Positions 26,737-35,337 of a DNA stretch of 64,000 bases are shown here, in pieces (position 1 is the stretch's first letter; every line of letters starts with the position of its first letter). Source of the DNA: Pseudomonas sp. TCU-HL1 (GTDB lineage Bacteria; Pseudomonadota; Gammaproteobacteria; Pseudomonadales; Pseudomonadaceae); the NCBI RefSeq assembly GCF_001708505.1, contig NZ_CP015992.1:2356001-2420000 (forward strand), given 5' to 3'. Below the pieces are notes generated by a model. That model worked only from the letters and a program-made list of their open reading frames with translations. It ran no database searches and was not told the origin of the DNA. A program made the position numbers and the translations under genes.

Positions 26737-27954
26737 TCAGCCCTGGTAGCGCTTCAGTACCAGGGTGGCGTTGGTGCCGCCGAAGCCGAAGCTGTTCGAC
26801 ATCACGGTGTCAACCTTCGCGTTTTCCTGGGTCTGGCGCAGGATCGGCAGGTCGGCCACTTCCGGGTCCAGCTCGTCAATGTTGGCGGAGCCGGCCATGA
26901 ACTTGCCTTCCATCATAAGCAGGCAGTAGATGGTTTCCTGCACGCCAGCGGCGCCCAGGGAGTGGCCAGACAGGCTCTTGGTGGAGCTGATGGCCGGTGC
27001 CTTGTCGCCAAACACTGCACGTACGCCGCGGATTTCCGCCACGTCGCCCACGGGGGTAGAGGTACCGTGGGTGTTCAGGTAGTCGATCGGCGTGTCGACG
27101 GTGGACAGCGCTTGCTGCATGCAGCGGATGGCGCCTTCGCCGCTCGGAGCAACCATGTCGTAGCCGTCGGAAGTCGCGCCGTAGCCGACGATTTCCGCGT
27201 AGATCTTGGCGCCGCGCTTGAGCGCGTGTTCCAGCTCCTCGACCACGACCATGCCGCCGCCGCCGGCGATGACGAAGCCGTCACGCTTGGCGTCGTAGGC
27301 GCGGGAGGCGCGCTCGGGGGTTTCGTTGTACTGGGTGGACAGGGCGCCCATGGCGTCGAACAGGCAGCTCTGGCTCCAATGTTCTTCTTCACCGCCGCCG
27401 GCGAAGACCATGTCCTGCTTGCCCAGCTGGATCTGCTCCATGGCCTGGCCGATGCAATGCGCGCTGGTGGCGCAGGCGGAGGAAATGGAGAAGTTCACGC
27501 CCTTGATCTGGAAGGGGGTGGCCAGGCACGCGGAAACGGTGCTGCCCATGGTGCGGGTCACGCGGTATGGGCCGATGCGCTTGACGCCTTTCTCGCGCAG
27601 GGTGTCGATGGCTTCCATCTGGTTGACAGTGGACGCGCCACCGGAGCCGGCGATCAGGCCTACGCGCGGGTTGGAGATCTGCTCGGCGGTCAGGCCGGCG
27701 TCTTCGATAGCCTGCTGCATGGCCAGGTAGGCGTAGGCAGCGGCATCACCCATGAAGCGGAAGAGCTTGCGATCGATCAGCTCTTCCAGGTTCAGGTTGA
27801 CGGAGCCTGAGACCTGGCTGCGCAGACCCATCTCCGCATAGGAGGGGTTGTGGCGGATACCGGAACGGCCGGTGCGCAGGTTCTCGGAAACGGTGGCTTT
27901 GTCATTGCCCAGGCAGGAAACGATGCCCAGGCCAGTGATCACGACGCGACGCAT
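26737..27954 (-). CDS. fabB: 3-oxoacyl-ACP synthase I
   Basis: Condensing enzyme needed for elongation of unsaturated acyl-ACP after FabA. The 405-residue protein begins MRRVVITGLGIVSCLGND and carries the catalytic Cys161 in SISSACATSAHC, with the two catalytic histidines in NTHGTSTPVGD and SLSGHSLGAAG and the GFGGTNATLVL C terminus. It starts 11 bp after the fabA stop, forming the anaerobic unsaturated fatty acid operon fabAB. Confidence 0.98.
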   Translation of the reverse strand: MRRVVITGLGIVSCLGNDKATVSENLRTGRSGIRHNPSYAEMGLRSQVSGSVNLNLEELIDRKLFRFMGDAAAYAYLAMQQAIEDAGLTAEQISNPRVGLIAGSGGASTVNQMEAIDTLREKGVKRIGPYRVTRTMGSTVSACLATPFQIKGVNFSISSACATSAHCIGQAMEQIQLGKQDMVFAGGGEEEHWSQSCLFDAMGALSTQYNETPERASRAYDAKRDGFVIAGGGGMVVVEELEHALKRGAKIYAEIVGYGATSDGYDMVAPSGEGAIRCMQQALSTVDTPIDYLNTHGTSTPVGDVAEIRGVRAVFGDKAPAISSTKSLSGHSLGAAGVQETIYCLLMMEGKFMAGSANIDELDPEVADLPILRQTQENAKVDTVMSNSFGFGGTNATLVLKRYQG

Positions 27955-27965
27955 GCGGATGTCCT

Positions 27966-28481
27966 TCAGAAGCTGTCGGTAGAGGTGAACAGGCCGACGC
28001 GCAGGCCTTCGGCGCTGTATATCTCGCGGCCGTCGACGGCAACGGTGCCATCGGCAATGCCGAGGATCAGCGAACGATTAATAGTGCGCTTGATGTGGAT
28101 GTTGTAGGTGATCTTTTTCGCGGACGGCAAGATCTGGCCGAAGAACTTGACTTCGCCGGAGCCCAGGGCACGGCCGCGGCCGGGATTGCCCTGCCAGCCG
28201 AGGTAGAAACCGACCAGCTGCCACATGGCGTCGAGGCCGAGGCAGCCGGGCATGACCGGGTCGCCTTCGAAGTGGCAGGCGAAGAACCACAGGTCGGGAT
28301 TGATGTCGAGCTCGGCGACGATCTCGCCTTTGCCGTACTTCCCGCCGGTTTCGCTGATATGCACGATGCGATCGATCATCAGCATGTTGGGGGCGGGCAG
28401 TTGCGCATTACCTGGGCCGAACAGCTCGCCGCGACTGCAGCGCAGCAGGTCTTCCCGGGTATAGGCGTTTTGTTTGGTCAT
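27966..28481 (-). CDS. fabA: 3-hydroxydecanoyl-ACP dehydratase/isomerase
   Basis: Dehydrates 3-hydroxydecanoyl-ACP and isomerises trans-2 to cis-3-decenoyl-ACP, the branch point to unsaturated fatty acids. The 171-residue hotdog protein has the active-site H70 in WFFACHFEGDPVMPGCLGLD and D84 in the same motif. Start at 28481 has GAGGAGCTCGC upstream. It is the first gene of fabAB; the 257-bp upstream gap separates it from a hybrid kinase on the same strand and must hold its promoter. Confidence 0.98.
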   Translation of the reverse strand: MTKQNAYTREDLLRCSRGELFGPGNAQLPAPNMLMIDRIVHISETGGKYGKGEIVAELDINPDLWFFACHFEGDPVMPGCLGLDAMWQLVGFYLGWQGNPGRGRALGSGEVKFFGQILPSAKKITYNIHIKRTINRSLILGIADGTVAVDGREIYSAEGLRVGLFTSTDSF

Positions 28482-28609
28482 GCGAGCTCCTCAATGGTCC
28501 CCGTGCGGCACAGGGATTTGCATTCATCCTTCTGCCGCGCGCGTACTTGGGCGTCTGTCGGCAGACTAGTCATAGACTGTTGCGTTGCGGTGAAAGTCAC
28601 AGAGTGGCG

Positions 28610-28625
28610 AGCACAGTCGTTCACT
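28610..28625 (-). promoter_or_regulatory. Possible DesT-type operator upstream of fabA
   Basis: On the minus strand this reads AGTGAACGACTGTGCT, a partial dyad with an AGTGAAC half-site, 129 bp upstream of the fabA start. In P. aeruginosa the TetR-type regulator DesT is reported to bind a dyad with such half-sites before fabAB. The second half-site here is poor, so this is only a suggestion. Confidence 0.25.
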
Positions 28626-28738
28626 TGATGACGGAAACCAGCCACAAAGGGCGTGCCAGGGGCACTCCACGCGCAAATCGTGGTGCACTTTACCATTCCC
28701 GGACACTCGACGAATGTCTGGAAACGGCACCTTTCAAT

Positions 28739-30646
28739 TCAGTCCGACGGCTTGCTCAGCCAACGTTGCATCACACGCAGCAGGTCGGCGCGCTTGAAGG
28801 GCTTGGCCAGGTAATCGTTCATGCCCGCCGCCAGGCAGGCTTCACGGTCGCCCTGAAGGGCGTTTGCGGTGAGGGCGATAATCGGCAGCGTTGCGCTGCC
28901 ATTCATCTGGCGAATCTGGCGGGTGGCCTCGTAGCCGTCCAGTACTGGCAGGCGGCAGTCCATGAGGATGGCGGCGTAGGGATGGCGCGAAGCCTGGTGC
29001 ACCGCCTGGGCGCCATCCCCCACCAGGCTGACCTGATACCCCAGGCTGCGCAGCATGGCTTCGATCACGGTCTGGTTCACCGGGTTGTCTTCCACCAGCA
29101 GCACGTGCTGGCCGTTGCCATCCCGATGGCCTGGGTCCTGGCTGGAGAGCGCATCCGTTCCCAGGGGGCGGAACGGCAGGGGAATTTCCAGGGTGAACAC
29201 CGAACCCGAGCCTTCATGGCTTTCGGCCCGCAGGGTGCCGCCCATGCGCTCGGCCAGGGTGCGGGCGATGGGCAGGCCGAGACCGGTGCCCCCATAGCGG
29301 CGGGAAATCGAATGGTCGGCCTGCTGGAACGCGTCGAACATATGCTCCAGGCGGTCCGGCGGGATGCCGATACCGCTGTCGCGCACGGCGCAGGTAAGCC
29401 AGAGCACCTCACTATCGAGGGCCTGCCAGCGGGTTTCCACCCTGATGCCGCCTTCCTCGGTGAACTTCAGCGCATTGCCTACCAGATTCACCAGGATCTG
29501 CCTCAGGCGCGTCGGGTCGCCTTGGGCTTCCACTCGCTCCAGGCCTTCCTGGGTGTCCAGGGTCAGGACCAACCCGCGCTGTTGGGCGCTGTGCTGGAAC
29601 ACCTGCACGGAGCTGAGGATCAGGTCCAGCAGGTTGAAGGGGATGCGCTCCAGTTCCAGCGCGCCGCGTTCGATGCGGGAGAAATCGAGAATGTCGTTGA
29701 TCACCTTCAGCAGGTGCTCGGTGGACTCCGTGGCCAGGGCGGCGTATTCCGCCTGTTCCTCGTTCATCTCGGTGGTTTCGAGCAATTGCAGCATGCCCAG
29801 CACGCCATTCATGGGTGTGCGCAGTTCATGGCTCATTATCGCCAGGAAGTCGGATTTGGCGCGGTTGGCCATTTCCGACTCCTCGCGGGCCTTGATCAAC
29901 TGGTCCATGGCCTGTTGCTGTTCGTGGCTGGCCTGCGACAGGCCGCTGGCGAGGTTGTTGATGTGGCGGCCCAGGTTCCCCAGTTCGCTATCGTCCACCA
30001 CCGGCAGGCTGGCATTGTAGTTGCCGTCCTGGATGGCCTTGACTGCTTCGCTCATGGCGCTGATGGGTTGCGACAGGCGGGTGGCCAGGCGGCGAGCGAG
30101 GAGGAAAGTCAGGAGCAGGGCGATCAGGGCCAGCACCGTGGCCTTGAAGAGGATTTCCTGCTGGCGGCTGCTGAAGGCATCGTTGGACATGCCGACCACG
30201 ACCCGGCCCAGGTAGTTGCCGTCGTGGCTGCGGCCGTCGCTACGGGCCAGGGTGCGACGGGCCTGCAGGTGCAGCTGCTGCTGGATGATCGGTGCGTGGA
30301 ACACTTCCACCTGGGCACCGCTCTTCTCCAGGCTTTCCTGCTGTTCCAGATAGACCAGGATATTGTCGGCGCGGTCCCGTACTTCGAGGAACCGCACATG
30401 GGGCGTGCCCAGGCTGGCCTGGAGCAGCCCCTCCAGCACCTCCAGGTTGCCGGTGACCACGCCGTATTCCGCGGCCGGGGCGAGCTGGCTGGCGATCAGT
30501 TGGCCGGTGTGGTTCAGCTCCTGGCGCAAGTCCTGGAGGCGGGCGAAGGTGAAGAAGCCAGTGAGCAACAGTGTGAGCAGCAATGCTGGACCGAGGCTGA
30601 TCAGCTGGGTGCGGGTATGGATATCCCCGCGCTGCCGCAAACTCAT
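28739..30646 (-). CDS. Hybrid sensor histidine kinase (PA1611-like)
   Basis: From the ATG at 30646 (GGAGAG upstream) the protein is 635 residues; the frame is open to 30946 but that lacks protein-like character. Two membrane helices (about 15-35 and 168-186) bracket a periplasmic sensor domain; then HAMP (about 187-240), HisKA with H273 in IMSHELRTPMNG, HATPase with NLVGNALKFT, DSGIGIP and GGTGLGLPI, and a receiver with D563 in ILMDCRLPVLDG. The position beside fabA matches PA1611 of P. aeruginosa, reported to act in the RetS/GacS biofilm network. No Hpt domain is present, so an external Hpt partner is expected. Confidence 0.9.
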   Translation of the reverse strand: MSLRQRGDIHTRTQLISLGPALLLTLLLTGFFTFARLQDLRQELNHTGQLIASQLAPAAEYGVVTGNLEVLEGLLQASLGTPHVRFLEVRDRADNILVYLEQQESLEKSGAQVEVFHAPIIQQQLHLQARRTLARSDGRSHDGNYLGRVVVGMSNDAFSSRQQEILFKATVLALIALLLTFLLARRLATRLSQPISAMSEAVKAIQDGNYNASLPVVDDSELGNLGRHINNLASGLSQASHEQQQAMDQLIKAREESEMANRAKSDFLAIMSHELRTPMNGVLGMLQLLETTEMNEEQAEYAALATESTEHLLKVINDILDFSRIERGALELERIPFNLLDLILSSVQVFQHSAQQRGLVLTLDTQEGLERVEAQGDPTRLRQILVNLVGNALKFTEEGGIRVETRWQALDSEVLWLTCAVRDSGIGIPPDRLEHMFDAFQQADHSISRRYGGTGLGLPIARTLAERMGGTLRAESHEGSGSVFTLEIPLPFRPLGTDALSSQDPGHRDGNGQHVLLVEDNPVNQTVIEAMLRSLGYQVSLVGDGAQAVHQASRHPYAAILMDCRLPVLDGYEATRQIRQMNGSATLPIIALTANALQGDREACLAAGMNDYLAKPFKRADLLRVMQRWLSKPSD

Positions 30647-30969
30647 AGGCGCGGCTCTCCTGCGGCGGCGGTGCGGGTTGGGGGTCGGGGGGCGGGTTGG
30701 CACATCGTCCTTCGGCCTCGGTGCTGGGTCGTCCGTGGGGGCAGATCCATGCAGGAACTTTAGTCCCGTTATGCCCCAATGCTGGGGGAAATTTTGAAGC
30801 GCGGGGGATTGTCCGGGAGCGAATGGCAACCTTGGCGTCAAAAAACTGTGGCATCTTAACCGAGGATTGGCACTTTGCCAGCGCAAAGCCTCTGGATAGA
30901 GGCTGGCTGGCCGACGGCGCCTCCGTATAATGCGTGGATTCGCCATCCAATGGCCTACATGGATCCGTT
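30647..30969. other. Divergent promoter region between hybrid kinase and gpsA
   Basis: This 323-bp gap has no supported gene. A perfect -10 hexamer TATAAT stands at 30925-30930, 39 bp before the gpsA ATG, with no good -35 at the usual distance. The short stem CAGCGCAAAGCC...GGCTGGCTGG near 30880-30910 could be a leader structure. The kinase promoter must lie nearer 30650-30750. Confidence 0.45.
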
Positions 30970-31992
30970 ATGACTGAACAGCAACCCGTCGCGGTGCTAG
31001 GCGGCGGCAGCTTCGGCACCGCCATTGCCAACCTGCTGGCCGAGAATGGCCAGCGCGTGCGCCACTGGATGCGCGACCCCGAGCAGGCCGAGGCGATCCG
31101 TACCCAGCGCGAGAACCCGCGCTACCTCAAGGGCGTGAAGATCCATCCCGGCGTGGAGCCGGACACTGACCTGCCCGCCGTGCTCGCCGATTGCGAGCTG
31201 GTGTTCGTCGCCTTGCCATCCAGCGCCCTGCGCAAGGTGCTCGAGCCCGTGGCCGGGCAACTGACCGGCAAGTTCCTGGTCAGCACGACCAAGGGCATCG
31301 AGGCGCATACCTTCAAGTTGATGAGCCAGATTCTCGAAGAGGTGGCCCCGGATGCACGTATCGGCGTGATATCCGGCCCCAACCTGGCCAAGGAAGTCGC
31401 CGACCACGCGCTGACCGCCACCGTGGTTGCCAGCGAGGATGCCGAACTCTGCACGCGTGTGCAGGAAGCCCTGCATGGCCGTACCTTCCGCGTCTACGCC
31501 AGCCAGGACCGCTTCGGTGTCGAGCTGGGCGGCGCGCTGAAGAACGTCTACGCGATCATCGCCGGCATGGCGGCCGCGCTGGAGATGGGCGAAAACACCA
31601 AAAGCATGCTGATTACCCGCGCGCTGGCGGAGATGACCCGTTTCGCCGTCAAGCTCGGGGCCAACCCCATGACGTTCCTCGGCCTGGCCGGCGTGGGCGA
31701 CCTGATCGTCACCTGCTCCTCGCCCAAGAGCCGTAACTACCAGGTGGGCTATGCCCTGGGCGAAGGCCTCAGCCTCGACGATGCCGTGGCGCGCCTGGGC
31801 GAGGTGGCCGAGGGCGTGAACACCCTCAAGGTGCTCAAGACCCGCGCCGAAGAGCTCCAGGTCTACATGCCACTGGTCGCGGGCCTGCATGCCATCCTTT
31901 TCGAGGGGCGTACGCTGGCGCAGGTGATCGAGGTACTGATGCGCGGCGAACCCAAGACGGACGTAGACTTCATTCCAACGACTGGCTTCTGA
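30970..31992 (+). CDS. gpsA: Glycerol-3-phosphate dehydrogenase [NAD(P)+]
   Basis: Reduces dihydroxyacetone phosphate to sn-glycerol 3-phosphate for phospholipid synthesis. The ATG at 30970 gives 340 residues and starts with the Rossmann motif VAVLGGGSFGTAIANLLAEN (about 9-28). The catalytic Lys lies in GGALKNVYAIIAGMA, and the GLAGVGDLIVTCSSPKSRNY motif is conserved. The open frame from 30934 would extend it by 12 residues without support. Downstream genes DUF4389 and sixA follow closely on the same strand. Confidence 0.97.
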   Translation: MTEQQPVAVLGGGSFGTAIANLLAENGQRVRHWMRDPEQAEAIRTQRENPRYLKGVKIHPGVEPDTDLPAVLADCELVFVALPSSALRKVLEPVAGQLTGKFLVSTTKGIEAHTFKLMSQILEEVAPDARIGVISGPNLAKEVADHALTATVVASEDAELCTRVQEALHGRTFRVYASQDRFGVELGGALKNVYAIIAGMAAALEMGENTKSMLITRALAEMTRFAVKLGANPMTFLGLAGVGDLIVTCSSPKSRNYQVGYALGEGLSLDDAVARLGEVAEGVNTLKVLKTRAEELQVYMPLVAGLHAILFEGRTLAQVIEVLMRGEPKTDVDFIPTTGF

Positions 31993-32020
31993 GCCACGCT
32001 TTCGGACAAGGAGATTCCCC

Positions 32021-32368
32021 ATGAGTGATGAGCGCGACGACCTGCAGCGTGAACACATCCTGCTGCGCGTCCTCTGGATGCTGATTTTCGTCATCGTCTG
32101 GCAACTGGCCGAGATCGTCCTCGGCGCCGTGGTCCTGCTGCAGCTCGGCTACCGTGCCTTCTACGGTGCGCCCAATGGCGGCCTGCTGTCCTTCGGCGAT
32201 AGCCTGAGCCAGTACCTGGCGCAGATCGGCCGCTTCGGCACCTTCAATACCGAAGAAAAGCCCTGGCCCTTCGCCGACTGGCCCGCTGCCCGCGCAGCCG
32301 AAGGCGAAGCCCCCCATGAGGTGCCGCCTGCCGCCCACCCGGTACGTGATGAAGAGCCCAAGCTATGA
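32021..32368 (+). CDS. DUF4389 membrane protein
   Basis: A 115-residue protein with an N-terminal charged stretch, a hydrophobic segment at about 15-42 (LLRVLWMLIFVIVWQLAEIV onward) and a soluble C-terminal tail rich in Pro and Ala. The RFGTFNTEEKPWPF motif is characteristic of DUF4389 proteins found between gpsA and sixA in Pseudomonas. Function unknown. AAGGAG precedes the ATG by 9 bases, and its TGA overlaps the sixA ATG. Confidence 0.85.
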   Translation: MSDERDDLQREHILLRVLWMLIFVIVWQLAEIVLGAVVLLQLGYRAFYGAPNGGLLSFGDSLSQYLAQIGRFGTFNTEEKPWPFADWPAARAAEGEAPHEVPPAAHPVRDEEPKL

Positions 32369-32829
32369 GGCTCTGGCTGCTGCGCCACGGCGAGGCCGAG
32401 CCGCGCGCTCGCACCGACGCCGAGCGCGAGCTGACCCGCCACGGCCGCAAGGAAGTGCTGCACAGCGCGGCCCAGCTCGCCGGGCGGCCGCTGGGCGCGA
32501 TACTCGCCAGCCCCTACGTTCGGGCGCAGCAGACTGCCGAGCTGATTCGCGATGCCCTGGGTTTCAAAGGCGCCGTGGGCACCGCGCCTTGGCTGACCCC
32601 TGACAGCGATCCGCGTGAAGCCCTGAACTTCCTCGCTGAACGCGGCGAGCAGGACCTTTTGCTGGTCACCCATAATCCCTTCGTCAGCGAACTGGCGGGC
32701 CTGTTGATCCATGGCCATCGCCAGGAACCCTTGCCCATGAGCACGGCCAGCCTGGCCGAGTTGGAAGGCGACCTGCTGATTCCAGGCCTGATGTCCTTGC
32801 GGTCGCTGCATCACGCTCGCCATCACTGA
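32365..32829 (+). CDS. sixA: Phosphohistidine phosphatase SixA
   Basis: A 154-residue small histidine phosphatase. The RHG catalytic motif gives phospho-acceptor H8 (LLRHGEAEPRA), the second arginine is in ASPYVRAQQTAEL and the second histidine in LLVTHNPFVSEL. SixA proteins remove phosphate from Hpt domains or from the PTS protein NPr. The gene overlaps DUF4389 by four bases. Two hybrid kinases without their own Hpt lie in this window, so a link to phosphorelays is conceivable but not shown. Confidence 0.93.
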   Translation: MRLWLLRHGEAEPRARTDAERELTRHGRKEVLHSAAQLAGRPLGAILASPYVRAQQTAELIRDALGFKGAVGTAPWLTPDSDPREALNFLAERGEQDLLLVTHNPFVSELAGLLIHGHRQEPLPMSTASLAELEGDLLIPGLMSLRSLHHARHH

Positions 32830-32850
32830 CGATTCGCAACATTTCTTAAC

Positions 32851-32898
32851 TTGCGCCTCCTCCGGGTGCGTGGAATAGTCGCCCAAGCAAGTGCTTGG
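32851..32898 (+). promoter_or_regulatory. Sigma-70-like promoter with a 16-bp palindromic operator
   Basis: TTGCGC (32851-32856), a 17-bp spacer and AATAGT (32874-32879) form a reasonable promoter. Four bases later, at the expected transcription start, lies the perfect palindrome CCAAGCAAGTGCTTGG (32883-32898). The position suggests binding of a repressor, perhaps an acyl-CoA-responsive TetR-type protein, in front of the acyl-CoA ligase gene. The regulator is not in the window as far as I can tell. Confidence 0.5.
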
Positions 32899-32934
32899 TT
32901 GTCCCCCACAAAAAAGAAAAAAGGAGGAGGCCCT

Positions 32935-34602
32935 GTGGCTGATGCAGTCCGTTTGCCGCTTGAAATGTTCTTTGAGCGTGAAGCTCGTCACCCGAACAAG
33001 CGCTACCTGGTCCAGCCACTCGGCGGCGGCCGGCTCGAAGAGCTGACCTGGGCCGACGTGGGCGAGCAGGCCCGCCGTGCAGCCAGCTGGCTGCGGGGCA
33101 GGGAGCTACCCCAGGGCAGCCGAATCGCGATCATTTCCAAGAACTGCGCCCACTGGATAGTCGCCGACCTGGCGATCTGGATGGCCGGGCATGTTTCCGT
33201 TCCCCTCTATCCCAACCTCACGGCCGACTCGGTCCGCCAGGTGCTGGAACACTCTGAGTCGGCGCTGGCGTTCATCGGCAAACTCGACGACTGGCCGTCC
33301 ATGGCCAGTGGCGTGCCCACAGGCGTCCCAACCGTTGCCCTGCCCATCCATCCCGTGGGTGAGTTCGAGTTCAGTTGGTCAGACCTGCAGGCCTGCAATC
33401 CGATCCAGGACAGCCCCAAGGGCGCTCCCGACCAGCTCGCCACCATCATCTACACCTCCGGCACCACGGGCACGCCCAAGGGGGTGATGCACAACTTCAG
33501 CAACTTCGCCTTCGCCGCCAGCCATGGCGTGCAACTGTTCCAGACTGGCGAGGATGACCGCCTGCTGTCCTACCTGCCGCTCTGTCACGTGGCCGAGCGC
33601 ATGTTCGTCGAGATGGGATCGCTCTATGCCGGGCAGACAGTGTTCTTCGCCGAGAGCCTGGACACCTTCCTTGACGATCTGCGCCGCGCCCGGCCCACCG
33701 CCATCTTCGGCGTGCCGCGGATCTGGACCAAGTTCCAGATGGGCGTCTATTCCAAGATGCCGGCGCAGAAGCTCGATCGCCTGCTCAGGCTGCCCGTCAT
33801 CGGCCGCATGATCGGGCGCAAGGTGCTCGCCGGCCTCGGCCTGGATGCCGTACGCAACGCCCTGTGCGGCGCCGCGCCGGTGCCCGAGGCGTTGCTGAAC
33901 TGGTACAAGCGCCTCGGCCTGGAGGTGCTGGAGGTCTACGGCATGACCGAGAACTGCGGCTACTCCCACCTGTGCCGCAAGGGCGAGGTGAAGCCCGGCT
34001 GGATCGGCCGCTACAGCCCTGGCGTGGAAGTGCGCATCAGTGAAGAGGGCGAAGTGCAGGTGCGCAGCGGTGCCACCATGCAGGGTTACTACAAGGACCC
34101 TGTCCGCACGGCCGAAACTCTCACCGATGACGGCTACCTGCGCACCGGCGACAAGGGTGAACAAGACGCCAATGGCAACCTGCGCCTGACCGGGCGTATC
34201 AAGGAAATCTTCAAGACCAGCAAGGGCAAGTACGTGGCCCCGGCGCCCATCGAGAATCGCCTGGCGGTGCATCCGCGCATTGAGCAGGTCTGCGTGGTGG
34301 GCGATGGGCTGCCGCAGCCCATGGCCCTCTGCGTGCTGTCCGAGGTCGGCCGCCAGGAGGCGGCCAACAGTGCCCGCGCTGAGCTGGAAGTCAGCCTGCG
34401 CGGCCTGCTGGAGGAGGTCAACGGCGTACTCGACAAGCACGAACGCCTGCACGGTCTGGTGCTGGTCAAAGAGGTCTGGGCAGTGGACAACGGCTTCCTC
34501 ACACCCACCCTGAAGATCAAGCGCAACATGGTGGAAGACGCCTACGGCAAGCGCTTCCCAGAATGGATCGAGCGTCAGGAAGCGGTGCTCTGGCACGAAT
34601 GA
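32935..34602 (+). CDS. AMP-dependent long-chain acyl-CoA ligase-like protein
   Basis: GTG at 32935 is chosen because AAAAGGAGGAGG stands 5 bases upstream; this gives 555 residues beginning MADAVRLPLEMFFEREARHP. The ANL-superfamily motifs are all there: P-loop-like IIYTSGTTGTPKGVMHNFSN, adenylation motif YGMTENCGYSH, and LRTGDKGEQDANGNLRLTGR with the hinge, then ETFKTSKGKYVAP-type KEIFKTSKGKYVAPAPIENR. It activates a fatty or related acid as acyl-AMP and then acyl-CoA. A thioesterase follows after a hairpin. The palindromic operator upstream suggests induced expression. Confidence 0.9.
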   Translation: MADAVRLPLEMFFEREARHPNKRYLVQPLGGGRLEELTWADVGEQARRAASWLRGRELPQGSRIAIISKNCAHWIVADLAIWMAGHVSVPLYPNLTADSVRQVLEHSESALAFIGKLDDWPSMASGVPTGVPTVALPIHPVGEFEFSWSDLQACNPIQDSPKGAPDQLATIIYTSGTTGTPKGVMHNFSNFAFAASHGVQLFQTGEDDRLLSYLPLCHVAERMFVEMGSLYAGQTVFFAESLDTFLDDLRRARPTAIFGVPRIWTKFQMGVYSKMPAQKLDRLLRLPVIGRMIGRKVLAGLGLDAVRNALCGAAPVPEALLNWYKRLGLEVLEVYGMTENCGYSHLCRKGEVKPGWIGRYSPGVEVRISEEGEVQVRSGATMQGYYKDPVRTAETLTDDGYLRTGDKGEQDANGNLRLTGRIKEIFKTSKGKYVAPAPIENRLAVHPRIEQVCVVGDGLPQPMALCVLSEVGRQEAANSARAELEVSLRGLLEEVNGVLDKHERLHGLVLVKEVWAVDNGFLTPTLKIKRNMVEDAYGKRFPEWIERQEAVLWHE

Positions 34603-34610
34603 TCCTGCCC

Positions 34611-34636
34611 GGCCGGGACGCGTCGTCCCGGCCTTT
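34611..34636 (+). terminator. Hairpin/terminator between ligase and thioesterase
   Basis: GGCCGGGACG (34611-34620) and CGTCCCGGCC (34624-34633) form a perfect 10-bp stem with a 3-base loop, followed by only TTT. It may be a weak terminator that lowers, but does not stop, reading into the next gene. Confidence 0.6.
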
Positions 34637-34652
34637 GACCAAGGAGCGACCC

Positions 34653-35096
34653 ATGGGCCTGTGGCAACGAACCCCCGATCTTGCGCACCTCAACGAATCC
34701 CTGAAGCACACCATCGGCGAAGGCCTGGATATCCGTTTCGAGGCGTTCGATGAAGGCTCCCTGACCGCCAGCATGGTGGTCGACCCGCGAACCCACCAAC
34801 CCTACGGCCTGCTGCATGGCGGCGCCTCAGTGGTTTTGGCGGAAACCCTTGGCTCCACCGCCAGCTACCTGTGCATCGACACCAGCCGCTTCTACTGCGT
34901 AGGGCTGGAAGTCAATGCCAACCACCTGCGTGGCCTGCGCAGTGGCCGTGTCACGGCTGTCGCCCGCCCGGTGCACCTGGGCCGCACCACCCATGTCTGG
35001 GATATCCGACTCGCAGGCGAAGATGGCAAGCCCAGCTGCATTTCCCGCCTGACCATGGCGATTGTCCCTCTTGGTGCCGAGCCGCCACGGCAATGA
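34653..35096 (+). CDS. Hotdog-fold acyl-CoA thioesterase (MenI/EntH type)
   Basis: A 147-residue thioesterase from the ATG at 34653 (AAGGAG 7 bases upstream). The motif YGLLHGGASVVLAETLGSTA (about 50-69) with catalytic Glu in LAETLGS and the downstream VGLEVNANHLRGLRSGRV is typical of the DHNA-CoA/EntH/PaaI-like class. It lies 50 bp after the acyl-CoA ligase, so it may proofread or recycle acyl-CoA made by that enzyme. It is a third, distinct hotdog protein in the window. Confidence 0.88.
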   Translation: MGLWQRTPDLAHLNESLKHTIGEGLDIRFEAFDEGSLTASMVVDPRTHQPYGLLHGGASVVLAETLGSTASYLCIDTSRFYCVGLEVNANHLRGLRSGRVTAVARPVHLGRTTHVWDIRLAGEDGKPSCISRLTMAIVPLGAEPPRQ

Positions 35097-35115
35097 CGCC
35101 TTTGGGGACGGCTCC

Positions 35116-35190
35116 GTAGGAGCGAGCTCTGCTCGCGAACGACCTGTGCACGGTGCTTCCGTAGGGGGGCACGCTTCACCGGTCCACCAT
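35116..35190. repeat. REP-type repeats before the AraC gene
   Basis: 35116-35139 repeats the GTAGGAGCGAGCTCTGCTCG core seen at 9365. 35161-35187 contains ACGCTTCACCGGTCCACC, similar to the unit at 22770-22795. The gap 35097-35337 carries no gene besides these. Confidence 0.7.
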
Positions 35191-35337
35191 CGGAGTAGGG
35201 GCGGGCATCGAGCGGTGGAAATAAAAAAGCGATTTACACCCTACAGAAGCCCGTGGTTGGGGGCGAGACGATACCCATCAGCCACCCCCGCAATTTTGTC
35301 CAAGAACGCCACCGTGCCACGGAGTAAAGTGGCGCCC

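Noticed and set aside
28547..30763. 738-codon plus-strand ORF opposite the hybrid kinase
   Set aside because: The minus strand encodes all HK and receiver motifs; the plus frame has none and is an antisense shadow.
30925..30930. TATAAT as proof of the gpsA promoter
   Set aside because: A perfect -10 hexamer, but no acceptable -35 at 16-18 bp; kept only as a note in the intergenic entry.
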